Source: Phlebotomus papatasi (lineage: Eukaryota > Arthropoda > Insecta > Diptera > Psychodidae). From it: a stretch of 64,000 nt of DNA. Each line of letters opens with the position of its first letter. Within the stretch, counting starts at the first letter, position 1. The stretch is taken from NCBI RefSeq assembly GCF_024763615.1, contig NC_077222.1, forward strand, positions 62,930,001-62,994,000, in the 5' to 3' direction. Shown here piece by piece: positions 11,801 through 21,900 of the stretch. Both the position numbers and the translations under genes were made by a program. The notes beneath the pieces were generated by a model that saw only the letters and a list, made by a program, of their open reading frames with translations, did no database searches and was not told the DNA's origin.

Positions 11801-13382
11801 CATTTTGCATGAGGGCTACCAGAAAAGGGGACAGAGAGAGATATTATACATGGTTTAAAAGTGTTCCCTAAGCTTTGTTCCCTTGTTGAATTTCAGCTTT
11901 CTACCTCCTCTTAGAAAGGAGTTATAAGGTAAAGCGCCCCCATTTTGTATGGGGGCTATCAGAATGGAGGGTGGGGGGAGGGGGTGATATGCATGGATAA
12001 AAACTTTAAGTCATACAGTGACCCTATACCGAATTTCATCAAGATCACTTTAGCCGTTCTTGCGTAATTCGTTGTCAAAACAGCGATTTATCGAAAGGAT
12101 AAAGGCATTTTTACAAGGACTCCCAGCGTTTATCGTCCTGGGTCCCGGCAATTTTTCAATCTTATATCAGTACCTACAAAATGCGCCTACTCTCGTTTGT
12201 GGCGATTCCGGGACCAGCGCCCATATAGTTTTGACCATTCTCCTTTGTCACACGAAAATCTTCTTGACTGAAGTATATTCTTAACACGAAAACACTTAAG
12301 CATATACTTCAGTCGAGATGAAATTTTTACATCGAAAAAGAGTAATAATTACATCGATATCCGACAAACTAATTCAACTCGCACGAAGAGTTGTTTCAAC
12401 TCTATTTACTAAAATTTACAACGAAAAAGAGTAATAATTACATCGATATACGTAGAGTTAATTCAACTTTACCATAGAGTTGTTTTAACTTTTTAGGTTT
12501 TTTCTTAGTGTAGGAACATCTACTATCAAGGCGAGTTAATTTAATAACTATTTAACAAATTTCGAAATAATTTTCAAAGAATATAGCTGAAGTGCACGAA
12601 CTTTCCAGACAACCTTTGCTCTCTTAAGTGAAATATCTTATTTTAAGATACTTACGGTTTCTCTACTCTCTGCCTCATCAAAGCCACTGCGCTCCTCTTA
12701 TCAGTAGCCCTCAATTCAGTCTCGGCATAAATCCTACTTATGAAGGCAACGTCTGCCAATTCAGCCACATCCACTGGATGCTTTCCGGGTTTTTCCAGCT
12801 CCAACGAAATCGTAATTCTCTCTTCTTTGGCCACTTTTTCATTCCACTTGCGCACGGATTCCATCATTCGCCGTGTTTCGGGTGGATTTCGTGGCTCAAA
12901 GTGAATCCACGTGTACTCAGCAAGATTGCACCTGGCAAAGTCACTGAAAGTGATTTCGGGCAGATTGGGATTTGAATGAACAATAGTTCGAGTTCCATTT
13001 TTGAGGCTCAGTAGGACAGAAGACAGAGGAGTCTCGCATTCTCTGTGAATGACACAATTTTTCGTGGAGATATTCCTCTTCTTGAAGTCCTCGAGGAGCA
13101 CAGTGGACATGGCAGAGTCACTGAGACTGCCCATAAATTCACATTTCATCCCCATTTGGGCAAAGATGGTGCAATTATTGGATGGATTCCCGCCTCTTTG
13201 CCATCGTCCATGCTTCGATCTGGGAATTTTGTGAGGCTTTAGCTAGATTTCTGTGGGAAAGGAGATTGTGAATGGAATTTGTACCTGATATCGGAATCCT
13301 CCTCGGGATACACGTCACAGACCTGAATCACATCCATGCAGCATATTCCGACACACAAAATACACGGATTTCGGGCAGTCAT
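5818..13382 (-). CDS. Khk: Ketohexokinase (pfkB family sugar kinase), 3 coding exons
   Basis: The product phosphorylates D-fructose with ATP to fructose-1-phosphate in the cytosol, the entry step of fructose catabolism. Coding exons on the minus strand are 13382-13285 (98 nt), 13219-12656 (564 nt) and 6097-5818 (280 nt). Splices are CAG|GTAC / TTCCCAG and ACC|GTAAGT / TTTCTAG, and the frame is kept throughout. The product is 313 aa, close to the roughly 300 aa of animal KHK. Visible landmarks are DVIQVCDVYPEEDSDI at residues 17-32, the substrate-loop RWQRGGNPSNNC at 38-49 with the GGN triplet, and the pfkB signature DSLGAGDTF at 255-263. D261 is the expected catalytic base next to the GAGD anion hole. 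The start is the first ATG of exon 1 and directly precedes the first beta-strand, as in known KHKs. The 6.6 kb second intron is packed with transposon remnants. No breaks are seen, so the gene looks functional. Confidence 0.93.
6486..7753. mobile_element. TA-flanked TIR element, ends AGGGGAGACCGGGGAGG
   Basis: The left end TAGGGGAGACCGGGGAGG is followed by TTTGGGACA, and the right end carries the inverse TGTCCCAAACCTCCCC with a final TA. Two more internal copies of the GTTTGGGAC motif lie at about 6856 and 7503-7555, so the element may be composite. No intact transposase was found in its 1.27 kb. The same opening (AGGGGAGAC) occurs in the elements at 15271 and 23196. Confidence 0.65.
9356..9889. 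mobile_element. TTAA-flanked MITE, piggyBac-like ends
   Basis: The element is bounded by TTAA on both sides. The left end reads CCCTCTAACGG and the right end is its inverse, CCGTTAAAGGG. A TTAA duplication plus CCCT-starting ends is the piggyBac hallmark. The 534 bp lack coding capacity. A strongly similar copy sits at 45799-46314 in an ACBD3 intron. Confidence 0.6.
10451..10848. repeat. Complete MITE with ~100-bp inverted arms
   Basis: The left arm starts GTTATCACACTTGCAC and the right arm ends GTGCAAGTGTGTTAAC. The arms pair for about 100 bp with few mismatches. A second inner pair (GACTTGGCCTGCAAAA / TTTTGCGGGCCAAGTC) makes the 398-bp unit a long hairpin. Its right half recurs at 1-112. 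Confidence 0.75.
10883..12246. mobile_element. Fold-back element with long inverted arms
   Basis: The ends AAAGGAGAATGGTCAAA and TTTGACCATTCTCCTTT are exact inverse partners. The inverted arms continue inward for several hundred bases: CCGGGACCCAGGACGATAAA at about 11133 pairs with TTTATCGTCCTGGGTCCCGG at about 12129, and CCCCATACAAAATGGGGG pairs with CCCCCATTTTGTATGGGG. The centre carries a third, diverged copy of the CTTTCTGAGAAGAAGTAG motif. No coding frame. In the ketohexokinase pre-mRNA it would form a long double-stranded stem. Confidence 0.75.
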
Positions 13383-14255
13383 TCTCACAACATCATCCGA
13401 TTCTCGTAACAAAGTTCAATTATCCGGACACATTGCGCATTTTATTCCGCTTTTTTGTGCCATAGTGCGCTATCGCAACCGATAAATGTCAGTGTCATGC
13501 CCGCGAGAGAGAGATTTTCTGCCACAGTATTGGTGTCCACAATCCAAATAAAATCCAGCTACGGATAAATAAAAATATAATAAACCCGCGAGATTAATGA
13601 ATAAATTCTCATTTGAAATTCCGCGGAATTCAATGGACAAATTGGCATTAATAATACTTGTTTTGTGTTCTCAGTAAAGTTTTTCTTTCTTTATCCTTCT
13701 TCAATGGTAATGACAAAAAAAATCTCTGTAAAATCTCTTTTTCATGCTGATATTTTTCTTCACTTTTCCCAGCTTTTCCTTTAAATATCCTATTAATTGT
13801 ATAGAAAAAAATTCTCTATCTATGGTCATTTACAAGTAAAAATGAAGTAATTTAAAAAAAATGTTTTAGCGCAAAATTTCTATCCTAAAAACACAACCTA
13901 ATAAATAAAATTTCTTTCCCAAAAATTACAAAATACATGTGGAATTATTTTAGAGGTAATTTTTTTCTATTTACATTCTCTTTGTCAAATATTTTTGATC
14001 AATTTTTAATTATGTGATAAATATTTTTCATCATCATTGATAAAAGACAATGCAAAAATATCTTATTTGTCTCAATTCTTTGTTAGTGTTAATTTTACAA
14101 TATTGGATTAATTTAGTATTTCTTAATCTCACTTTGGGACACCTAAATTTTACCATAATATTACTTGCATATTTTTCTGGAAGGTAACTTTAAGCTCCGC
14201 CTATAGAGAACATTAGGCCACGCCTCCAGCATTAAACATTTATTAGATTTTAATA
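13383..14255. other. Region upstream of ketohexokinase
   Basis: The first ~180 bases are G+C-richer and should hold the ketohexokinase 5' UTR and promoter, since it is transcribed leftward from here. No TATA box or defined initiator could be assigned. Beyond 13600 the sequence is AT-rich without recognisable genes. Confidence 0.4.
14190..14232 (+). repeat. AAGCTCCGCC / GGCCACGCC dispersed motif, copy 1
   Basis: AAGCTCCGCC followed about 13 bases later by AGGCCACGCCTCC. The same pair of GC-rich blocks, with matching spacing, recurs at about 19313 (plus strand), 22114 (minus) and, degenerate, 57618 (minus). Confidence 0.55.
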
Positions 14256-14474
14256 TAGGGGAAAGTACTCTCCCTTCGAACGTTCATGCCTTCGAATAAT
14301 GTGAATTTTCTTTTAGTTTTCCTAAGAGACTTACACATTTCTATTAAATATTAGTTGGCTTATCATCAATTGTTGATAATTCTGTGATAATTTAGTATAA
14401 TTTTCTTACGAAAACCAAAAGAAATTCACATTATTCGAAGGCATGACCGTTCAAAGGGAGAGCACTTTCCCCTA
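14256..14474. repeat. Palindromic MITE, TIR AGGGGAAAGTACTCTCCC, copy 1
   Basis: TA-flanked, 219 bp. The left arm carries CCCTTCGAACGTTCATGCC then TTCGAATAATGTGAATTT, and the right arm is its reverse complement almost base for base. A close copy lies at 34496-34704. Confidence 0.8.
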
Positions 14475-15270
14475 CTCTGGGATATGTCCCTCTCTCACAA
14501 CTTGTAAAATCATTGAGTATAAAAGGACCGCCCACAAAAAAAGAGAAGAACCTATATAAAACTACTGGATAAACCTTCAAGGACGATTGGGTCACCGGTG
14601 ACCCAAAAATGAAATTTTTCCTACGGCCTTATAATGTTGTATTTTACTCTAAAAAGTTAGAAAAAATGATTTTTCTGACCCTCAATTTTAGACCTTCTCG
14701 TCCTTAAAGGGGTAATAAATACACTCAGTCCCGGCATTAAGTCCTTCGGGATTATGCACCTGACGGAATTATGCACATACAATTATGCAAGTTTGCCTAC
14801 CCTTGGGAGTCAATTTATGAAATCATTTTTGAAATAAGCCTAAATGTATACTATGTTGCGACGCGGGAAATTTGAAAACATTTTGCTACTTTTTCAGAAT
14901 AAAACTTTAATTTCTTTTAAAAAGTTTTTTTTTTTTTAATATTCTAACCATTTATTGAAGAACGCTGGCCAAAAAGTACTGTTTGTTAATGTATTTCTAT
15001 TAAATAGTTGAATCTTTTTGTTTGAACTACTTTTACTCCGCGCGAAATTCGTTCTACGGCCGATTTATTCAAAAGAAAACTGCCATTTTAACCTAAATTA
15101 TAAATGAACAAAAAATATATTAATTATCATCGCTTTTATATGCATATATTGACCACTAACTTACAAGCAACTCATTTCCAAAAAGAAAAATTTTAAAGTT
15201 ATTTTTTCTATCATTTTCTCCACCTGATTTCTCGAATATAGCATTGTCACGAAACTTTTGGCCGATACTG

Positions 15271-16102
15271 TAAGGGAGACTGGGGCAAAAAGTCAAAAAT
15301 CGAAAAATTCAAATTTCAATATCTTCCAAGGTAAAAAAGATAGCGGCTCAATTTTTTTTCTATAGATAGTCTCCATAGACCTTCTTCAATGTCGTAAGTT
15401 TCTTAGAATTTCAACAAGGAATTTAGAAAATAAAAATATCGAAATTTTTAGCCCTATTTTTGAAATATTTTGCTTGCAGAAGATAACAATTATTACCTAC
15501 TTATTTTCCAAAATTGATGCACTGGTGGATATTTTCTAAATAATTTGGATTCTTTGAATATGAATCCGCTATCTATTTTAGAATTTCACAAAAGTTCTTT
15601 TTTCCAGAAATCCTTTTGTTAAAAATGGCTACTTGGGGTAAAAAGTAACAAAAAGCGAAGCAATTTCTGATGTCTCACGGCGAAAAGAAACGTTATTACA
15701 ATGTCACGCTGCTTGTAGTTTGCATTGGTCAAACGATTTGCAGTCTTTTGTGTGTTTTTTCTAAAATAGCTTGAAAAGCGCTTTTCTTGTTTTCTCACCT
15801 TTCTCGCAGAGAAAACGGTGTTTTACAAAGGTGTAGATGAATAAATTTTCTATAAAAATATGTCCTCTGGGTATTTTTTTCAAATTTACGGAAGCCCCTA
15901 ATGAAGCGAATCAAAATATGATAATACCCCATGTCTGGTACTATTTGCCCCAGCAATTTTGAGAATAGTCACAAAATTACCTTTTAGAAATCGGCTCCCT
16001 AAGCGTATTTCCTTACAAAATAGAGGAATATTACTTTCACAAAGTTGTAAAGCTTGTAAAATAAAATATCCGTTTTGTGATTTTTTGCCCCAGTCTCCCC
16101 TA
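15271..16102. mobile_element. TA-flanked TIR element, ends AGGGAGACTGGGGCAAAA
   Basis: The left end TAAGGGAGACTGGGGC and the right end GCCCCAGTCTCCCCTA are inverse partners extending to about 22 bp, with TA at both edges. The 832-bp interior has no intact open frame. It belongs to the same end-type as 6486 and 23196. Confidence 0.7.
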
Positions 16103-16429
16103 CTCTATTCTGCTACAAGTTTTAATAAAAACAACTACTTTGCAGAACATTTGAACTCGTTAGTTTGAAGCACCCCTTTTAACATTTAAAAGCAACCCGG
16201 ATTTTTCTAAGTAAATTACTGAAACAATACGTGTTTTTTTATTTAAGCTATATGCACAGAACATTATTAAAATTTTATATCAATAATTCTAATCAATATT
16301 GCATTTTGATATAGTGCACCTAGACGTTACAAAAATTCCCTGAAAAACATTATTTTTCGTATTTCTAAAGAGTTTTTTTTTTGTAGTAAGTTTCAAAATT
16401 CATTTCAAAATTTCAAATTTCGAAAGCAA

Positions 16430-17294
16430 GCTGATAGTAGGAAGCCTGGAATTCAAGATCGCGACATGGAGAAAAGGGTGCTGGGGTACTTTAAGAGGAA
16501 CTGCCTAAACTGCCTCTATCCCTCCGAGATGTGGCCAAAAAGACGGGTATTTCACAATACCTAGTTCATAAAATTAAGAAGAAGAATGATTTAGTGACTT
16601 ATAAAGCCCAACCTGCACCTCATCGTACAGATAAGCAACGACAGTCCGCCAAAACAAGGTCCAGAAAGCTGAATGATCACCTTCTTAAAGGTTTTGAAAG
16701 ATGTGTTTTAATGGACGACGAAACCATCGTGAAAGCCGACTTCCACCAATTGCCTGGACAACAATACTATACGGCAAAGACTCGCACAGGACAGGTGTAC
16801 ACAGCAAGTATCGATACAAGAACTACACCAAGTTCCCGAAAAAACACTTGGTTTGGATGGCAATTTGCTCGTGTGGTCTTCGAAGTCAAGAATTTTTCAT
16901 GACCGGGATCATGAACAAAGAGATTTACATCGAAGAGTGTCTCAAGAAACGTCTTCTGCCGCTCTATCGAAGCCATGATGTTCCACTATTGTTTTGGCCA
17001 GATCTAGCATCAAGTCACTACGCTAAGGATACCATTGCGTGGTTCAATGATAATAGAGTCATTTATGTGCAAAAAGAGTTTAATCCGACCAACACACCGG
17101 AACTGCGTCCTATTGAAAACTATTGGGAAATTTTGAAGGAGGATCTCAGGAAAAAGGCTAAGCCAGCCAAAAGTTTGCCTGATTTCAAGCAAAAATGGAA
17201 AAACGTCGTCAGAGCCCGTGGAGAAGAGCTTGTCAAGAACCTGATGAGGGGAATTAAGAAGGTGCGGGAGTTTCCTAACCAGCCATTGGAATAA
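16430..17294 (+). pseudogene. Frameshifted Tc1/mariner transposase, DD37E type
   Basis: The N-terminal part contains an HTH-like segment (DVAKKTGISQYLVHKIKKK, from 16516). It is followed by the first catalytic Asp in CVLMDDETIVKADF (about 16717). The second catalytic Asp is in LLFWPDLASSHY (codon at 17001), and the Glu is in NTPELRPIENYW (codon at 17115). Exactly 37 residues separate the second Asp from the Glu, the spacing of the ITmD37E group described in mosquitoes. Two frameshifts break it: one near 16498-16503, after GYFKRN, and one between about 16788 and 16830. The stop at 17292-17294 is followed by AATAAA near 17321. Terminal repeats could not be recognised. The catalytic triad is intact, so the copy is young but inactive. 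Confidence 0.85.
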
Positions 17295-18903
17295 AGCAAA
17301 GAAATGGTTTAAAAGAATCACAATAAAATGACCTTTCCAAATCTGCATTAGGTTTTTTTTTTATTTACTGCGACTAAGATTTGAGAGCCATTTTTCCATG
17401 GGGAAATTCATTCGATTTCACGCTTTACATGGGAAAAAAAGAGATGGAACTCGTATGTGAATAAGAGTGAGCGAAATGGCTATATGAATCTGATTGAGTC
17501 CAACAGCCAAAGCGTAAAAAGGAAAAAGACAGGGACCGGGACATGAAAATGTGTCTGACAACAGGTCTACAAAACAAAATGCATAGCTCATGTATGGTAA
17601 TCTGGTTGCATTATTTTGATAGAAATTTTATTGGGGGCGGTACTTAATTTTTTGTGGGCGGTACTTTTTCATTTCTAATTGATTCATAATGATTGGCACT
17701 TAAAGTGTAAATTCTTCATGATCTTTGAGCTATCAAACATCAAAAACAGAAAAAAAAACCTTAATTGAATTTAATAAACCTCAAAGAGGCGTGATCTAAA
17801 ATTTCATATGGGAGGAGCTTCCTCACATTTAAATATTACCTTCCTGAAAAATTTGGAAATAAAAAAAGCAAAGTATGATTATAAAATTTTTTTTTTGCAG
17901 TTTTTCCAAAACACAATAAAAATCAAATCACTCACAAATTGGTGCAAAAAAACACCTCTTTTGCTTTCATTGCTTAAGAATTATTTACAATAATAATTTA
18001 GCAATTTTTTTTTTACAAGTATTTACTCTTTTTTCGTTGACTTGCTATGACGCTACTGTTGGTTTCTTCGAGTAATGTCAGTTTTTTTATGTATTAAATT
18101 ATGTACACTTTATTATTTTGTATCTTTGTAAAAATTGTTTGTGAAACTGGGACAATCTTCTCTATCTAAGTTTTAGCTGTCGAAAAATTCAGAGAGAATA
18201 GTATAATGTCGATTATACGAATTATTTCTCATTTTACAATCACTCATTTTTTATCATCTTTTTTTTACACTTATTTTGGTAAAAACTTTCTACAATAAAA
18301 ATTGCATTTGAATGTTAGAATTTTATGTATATAAGATTTTTTTTTCATTTTTGCTTTTCACTTTTCTTTTTAAATATGAAGAAGAAAATTTGTCAATTTT
18401 TTGTATTTTTCTTTACGAGAAAAATTGCATTGAAATATTGTATTAGTTTTGACCTGCAATATTGATTTTGTTTTTTTTTCTTTTATTCAAAATCACTTTT
18501 AAAAGTGCGCATAGCATTATTTCTAGAAAAAATGTAATTCTGGCCATTTTGCATTAAACTTTTTTTCTCATTTTTTTTATGCTTTCATCTTTATCTTCTG
18601 ACTACAATTTAACATGACTATGACTAAATTTAATTAGATTATTCGGTAATTAACTGTTCTATCATTTGTTTTATCACAATCTTCAATTTCAATCTCTCAT
18701 TTCTCATTGTTTTTTTTTACGTAGCAACTTTGCAACTTTAGAAATTAGTAGTTTCTTTTGTCCTTTTTTTCAATGTTTTCTAAGAGATCCATTGAAAAAA
18801 AATCATATGTACTTTTTTTGTCCATTTGACAATGATAATTGCATTATAAATCTAAGTGTAATGCTCTCAAATAGCTAATTTCTTCATAATTTTCTTATTT
18901 TTT
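17295..18903. other. A/T-tract-rich region, probable LPGAT1 3' UTR and intergenic DNA
   Basis: From about 17900 to 18903 the plus strand is dominated by T tracts. On the minus strand this follows the LPGAT1 stop codon directly and may be a long A-rich 3' UTR. Candidate minus-strand AATAAA signals are present (for example near 18110), but none can be chosen. No gene seen. Confidence 0.35.
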
Positions 18904-21900
18904 TTAAATAGAATTTTGAGCATAAAATCGATAGTAATCGATAAATGTGTAAAACATTTGCAAATGAAAATATGTTGATGTTATGAAAAATAAGTTAATT
19001 ATTACAAATCTAATCATATCTTGGTGCACAACAGCTGGACCAAACATTGAGGCAACTCCAGTAAAGCTTTTTGTCTTGTAAAAATTTTCGAGCAGTGCTT
19101 CTTTCTCAACAAAACGATCATACAACCACTTTGTTAGAGATTCATTCTCTTTTGGAATCTATGAGAAAAAAAATAGAAGTAATGGAGCAAATGAATTTTG
19201 TGTCAATTAAAACACCATTTTCCCAATAAGAAAAATGCAAAGCCACAGGATGATTGGGAAAAAATTACAATAACTTTCTTATATCACGAGAAAATAGTAT
19301 TTGACTTTTAAATTAAGCTCCGCCTTTTATAATTTTAGGCCACGCCCCCTTCAATATTTTAAGGTTTCAGAGACAAATCATAGATTTGACCACTGAGGAA
19401 GACGCGTTGAAGCGTCGAAAGCTTTGGCAAAGAATTTTATGTTTTCCCCTCCTGAAAGAATTACACCCCCTGACGCATCCGGAGAGAGTTCATCTCCTTG
19501 ACCTTCTTATTCTAATTGTCGTGTAAATTGCTTATCTAGAGTGCCGAATGAAAATCCTCAACAAATTTTTGAAAGCGATGAAAGTGCATCGCATAATTTA
19601 TTGAATTATCAATTTGCTAGATAGAAGAATAAAAAAAACTGTATGTACTTACGATCAGCTATCTCAGGATCATTGTAAATATTATTTAAAGTTTTCATTG
19701 AAATTTTATAAAAGATTAGAAAGGTCGAAGACCCAAACCAATTTTTTTTTTTGGAAAAATCTTTTGTAAACCTGCACTCAAACTGATTGTGAAAGTATAT
19801 CTTTAATTTGATGTGTACATTGTGATTGCACTATTCAATAAATTAGTTTGAAAAAACGACCTTTCTAATCTTTTATAAAATTTCATTAAAAACTTTAATT
19901 ATATTTACAACGATCCTCAGATAGCTGATTGTAAGTTACATACAGTTTTTTTTTAATTCTTCTATCTAGCAAATTGATAATTCGATAAATTATGCGATGC
20001 ACTTTCATCGTTTTCAAAAATTTGGTGAGGATTTTCATTCGGCACTCTCTCTAGATAAGCAATTTATAGTACAATAATACTACTTAATAAAGAATAGAAT
20101 TTTTTATTGAAAAAAAAAAGATATCAAAAGGAAAAAAACAGACGGAGGAGGAGCCAGGGATCGAACCCGCGGCACTGCCGTTGAATGTCCAGCGCTGTAC
20201 CGCTGAGCCACCGCTGCATGCAGTCTCATTTCAAATTTTCCTTATTATGTGCTGCGTAAGTTATCATTTTCAACTTTGGGGAATTTTTTAAAAAAAATAA
20301 TCAAATTTCGCACTTTTTGAATATACCACGTTTAATTTTATGCCTTTCAGCGTAGTTGAGCAAAGCCTCAGATTTTTCTGAATTTGATGACTCGTGTACT
20401 TCCCAGTGTGTTGTAACTAATATCAAAACCTTTTCAATGATGGGACACAATTTGGTCTAACCCCGATTCGGCCGGAGCTACACTGAGAGAAATCCGATAA
20501 AGTTAAAATAACATTCCGGAAATGTTAATTTTACCCTGCAGTATTGATCCGAAATCGGTGTAAATATTACACTTTTTAGGTGTATTATAGGTTAAAGTTA
20601 CCCTTTTTCATGTTAATTTTACCCTTAAAAAGGTGTAAAATTAACATTAAAAAATGTTGATATATTTTAACATCTAAAAAGTGTTAAAGTTATGAGGAAA
20701 AAAGTTAATCGCACCCCCGTTTTTTTCTCAGTGTATAATCAAACGTAAACTGATCGGGTTATATATTTTCGGTTTTATTATCCGATTTTTATGAAATTTT
20801 AGTAAATTGTATCTGAAATCAAGGCCTAATAGGTCGCATCCGTTTTCACGTTACCTGAATGTACCTCGACCCTTTCTACATTAAAGTTGACCGGACCCTA
20901 TTTCTAATGCTTATTAACCGATTTTAATTAACTTCTTTTCCCTTGTTGGTCATCTGTACTCAAATTATTTTGAAAAGAAAATAACCAGTGGTTCACTTGG
21001 ATAAGCTTTATGCTTGCAATTCAGAATACCTGAAAATTCAATTGTGAATTGAATTTTAGGGGTAAAGAATGACTTCGAGCAAATTGTTCTCGGCGGTTGA
21101 ATTGGATAAAATTGCTTCGACCCGATCCTCTACCTCCTAAGTCAACTTACAATCAAATTTTCATGCATTCCAAATAGCCAGCATTCCAAAGGGCTTATCC
21201 AGATAATTAATTAATTCCAGATTGTAATTAGCATAACATAGGAATTAAGAATGATTGCAAATTTTATTGTCAATTGTTGGATGGGTTCAAAATGGCAGAA
21301 GCAGGAACTTTGCAAGGTATAAGTGATACCTTGTCTAGTAAATTCGTACAATGCGTATTGATACTATCGATTCGATAGTATGGAAAAGCTATCATTCTTC
21401 AATTCAATATGTTCAGTCGTCAAGCAAGTTTTGAAAGGATGCGTGGTTAATTTTCTATACACAGAAAAAAATATTTTGTAAAATTGTTCGTAAATGTTTG
21501 TGAAATCATATGGCAGACTTACGAAATGCTCGTGAACCATATAATCCACAAACAAGTTCGTAAAATTTTGTACTTTTTTCACAAGTATTGTTCGTAAAAT
21601 GATCATTTGACGAATATTTTTTGTAGTTTTACAAACATTTGTTCGTAAATGTTCGTAAACACACAAAAAAATGTTTGTAAAATTTTGTCATTTGTTTGTA
21701 TTTGTTTGCGAACATTTACGAACAAATGTTTGTAAAAGTACAAAGTGTCCGTCAAATGATCATTTTACGAACAATGTTTGTGAAAAAAGTACAAAATTTT
21801 ACAAACTTGTTTGTCGGTTATACGGTTCACGAGCATTTCGTAAGTCTGCCATAGGATTTCACAAATATTTACGAACAATTTTACAAAATATTTTATTCTG

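Larger units (their letters stand above)
10070..12514. mobile_element. Outer element of a nested insertion block
   Basis: CTACACTCAGAAAAA at 10070 and its partner TTTCTTAGTGTAG at about 12502 frame the block. Just inside both edges lie matching AGTTAAAATAACTC / GAGTTGTTTTAACT repeats. This is the CACTGAGAAA-type TIR also seen at 20481 and 51114. Two unrelated elements (10451-10848 and 10883-12246) sit inside it, which explains its size compared with the roughly 253-bp relatives. Confidence 0.45.
6098..12655 (-). other. Ketohexokinase intron 2, repeat-filled
   Basis: A 6,558-nt intron bounded by GTAAGT and TTTCTAG on the minus strand. It holds the AGGG-ended element at 6486-7753, a region of imperfect CCCGG/CCGGGA repeats at about 7970-8160, the TTAA-flanked element at 9356-9889 and the nested block at 10070-12514. 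The rest (7760-9350) is AT-rich with no identified feature. Confidence 0.8.

Noticed and set aside
20146..20218. tRNA gene on the minus strand
   Set aside because: A- and B-boxes are present but the acceptor arms do not pair, and an A/T-rich tail follows, so it is a SINE head.
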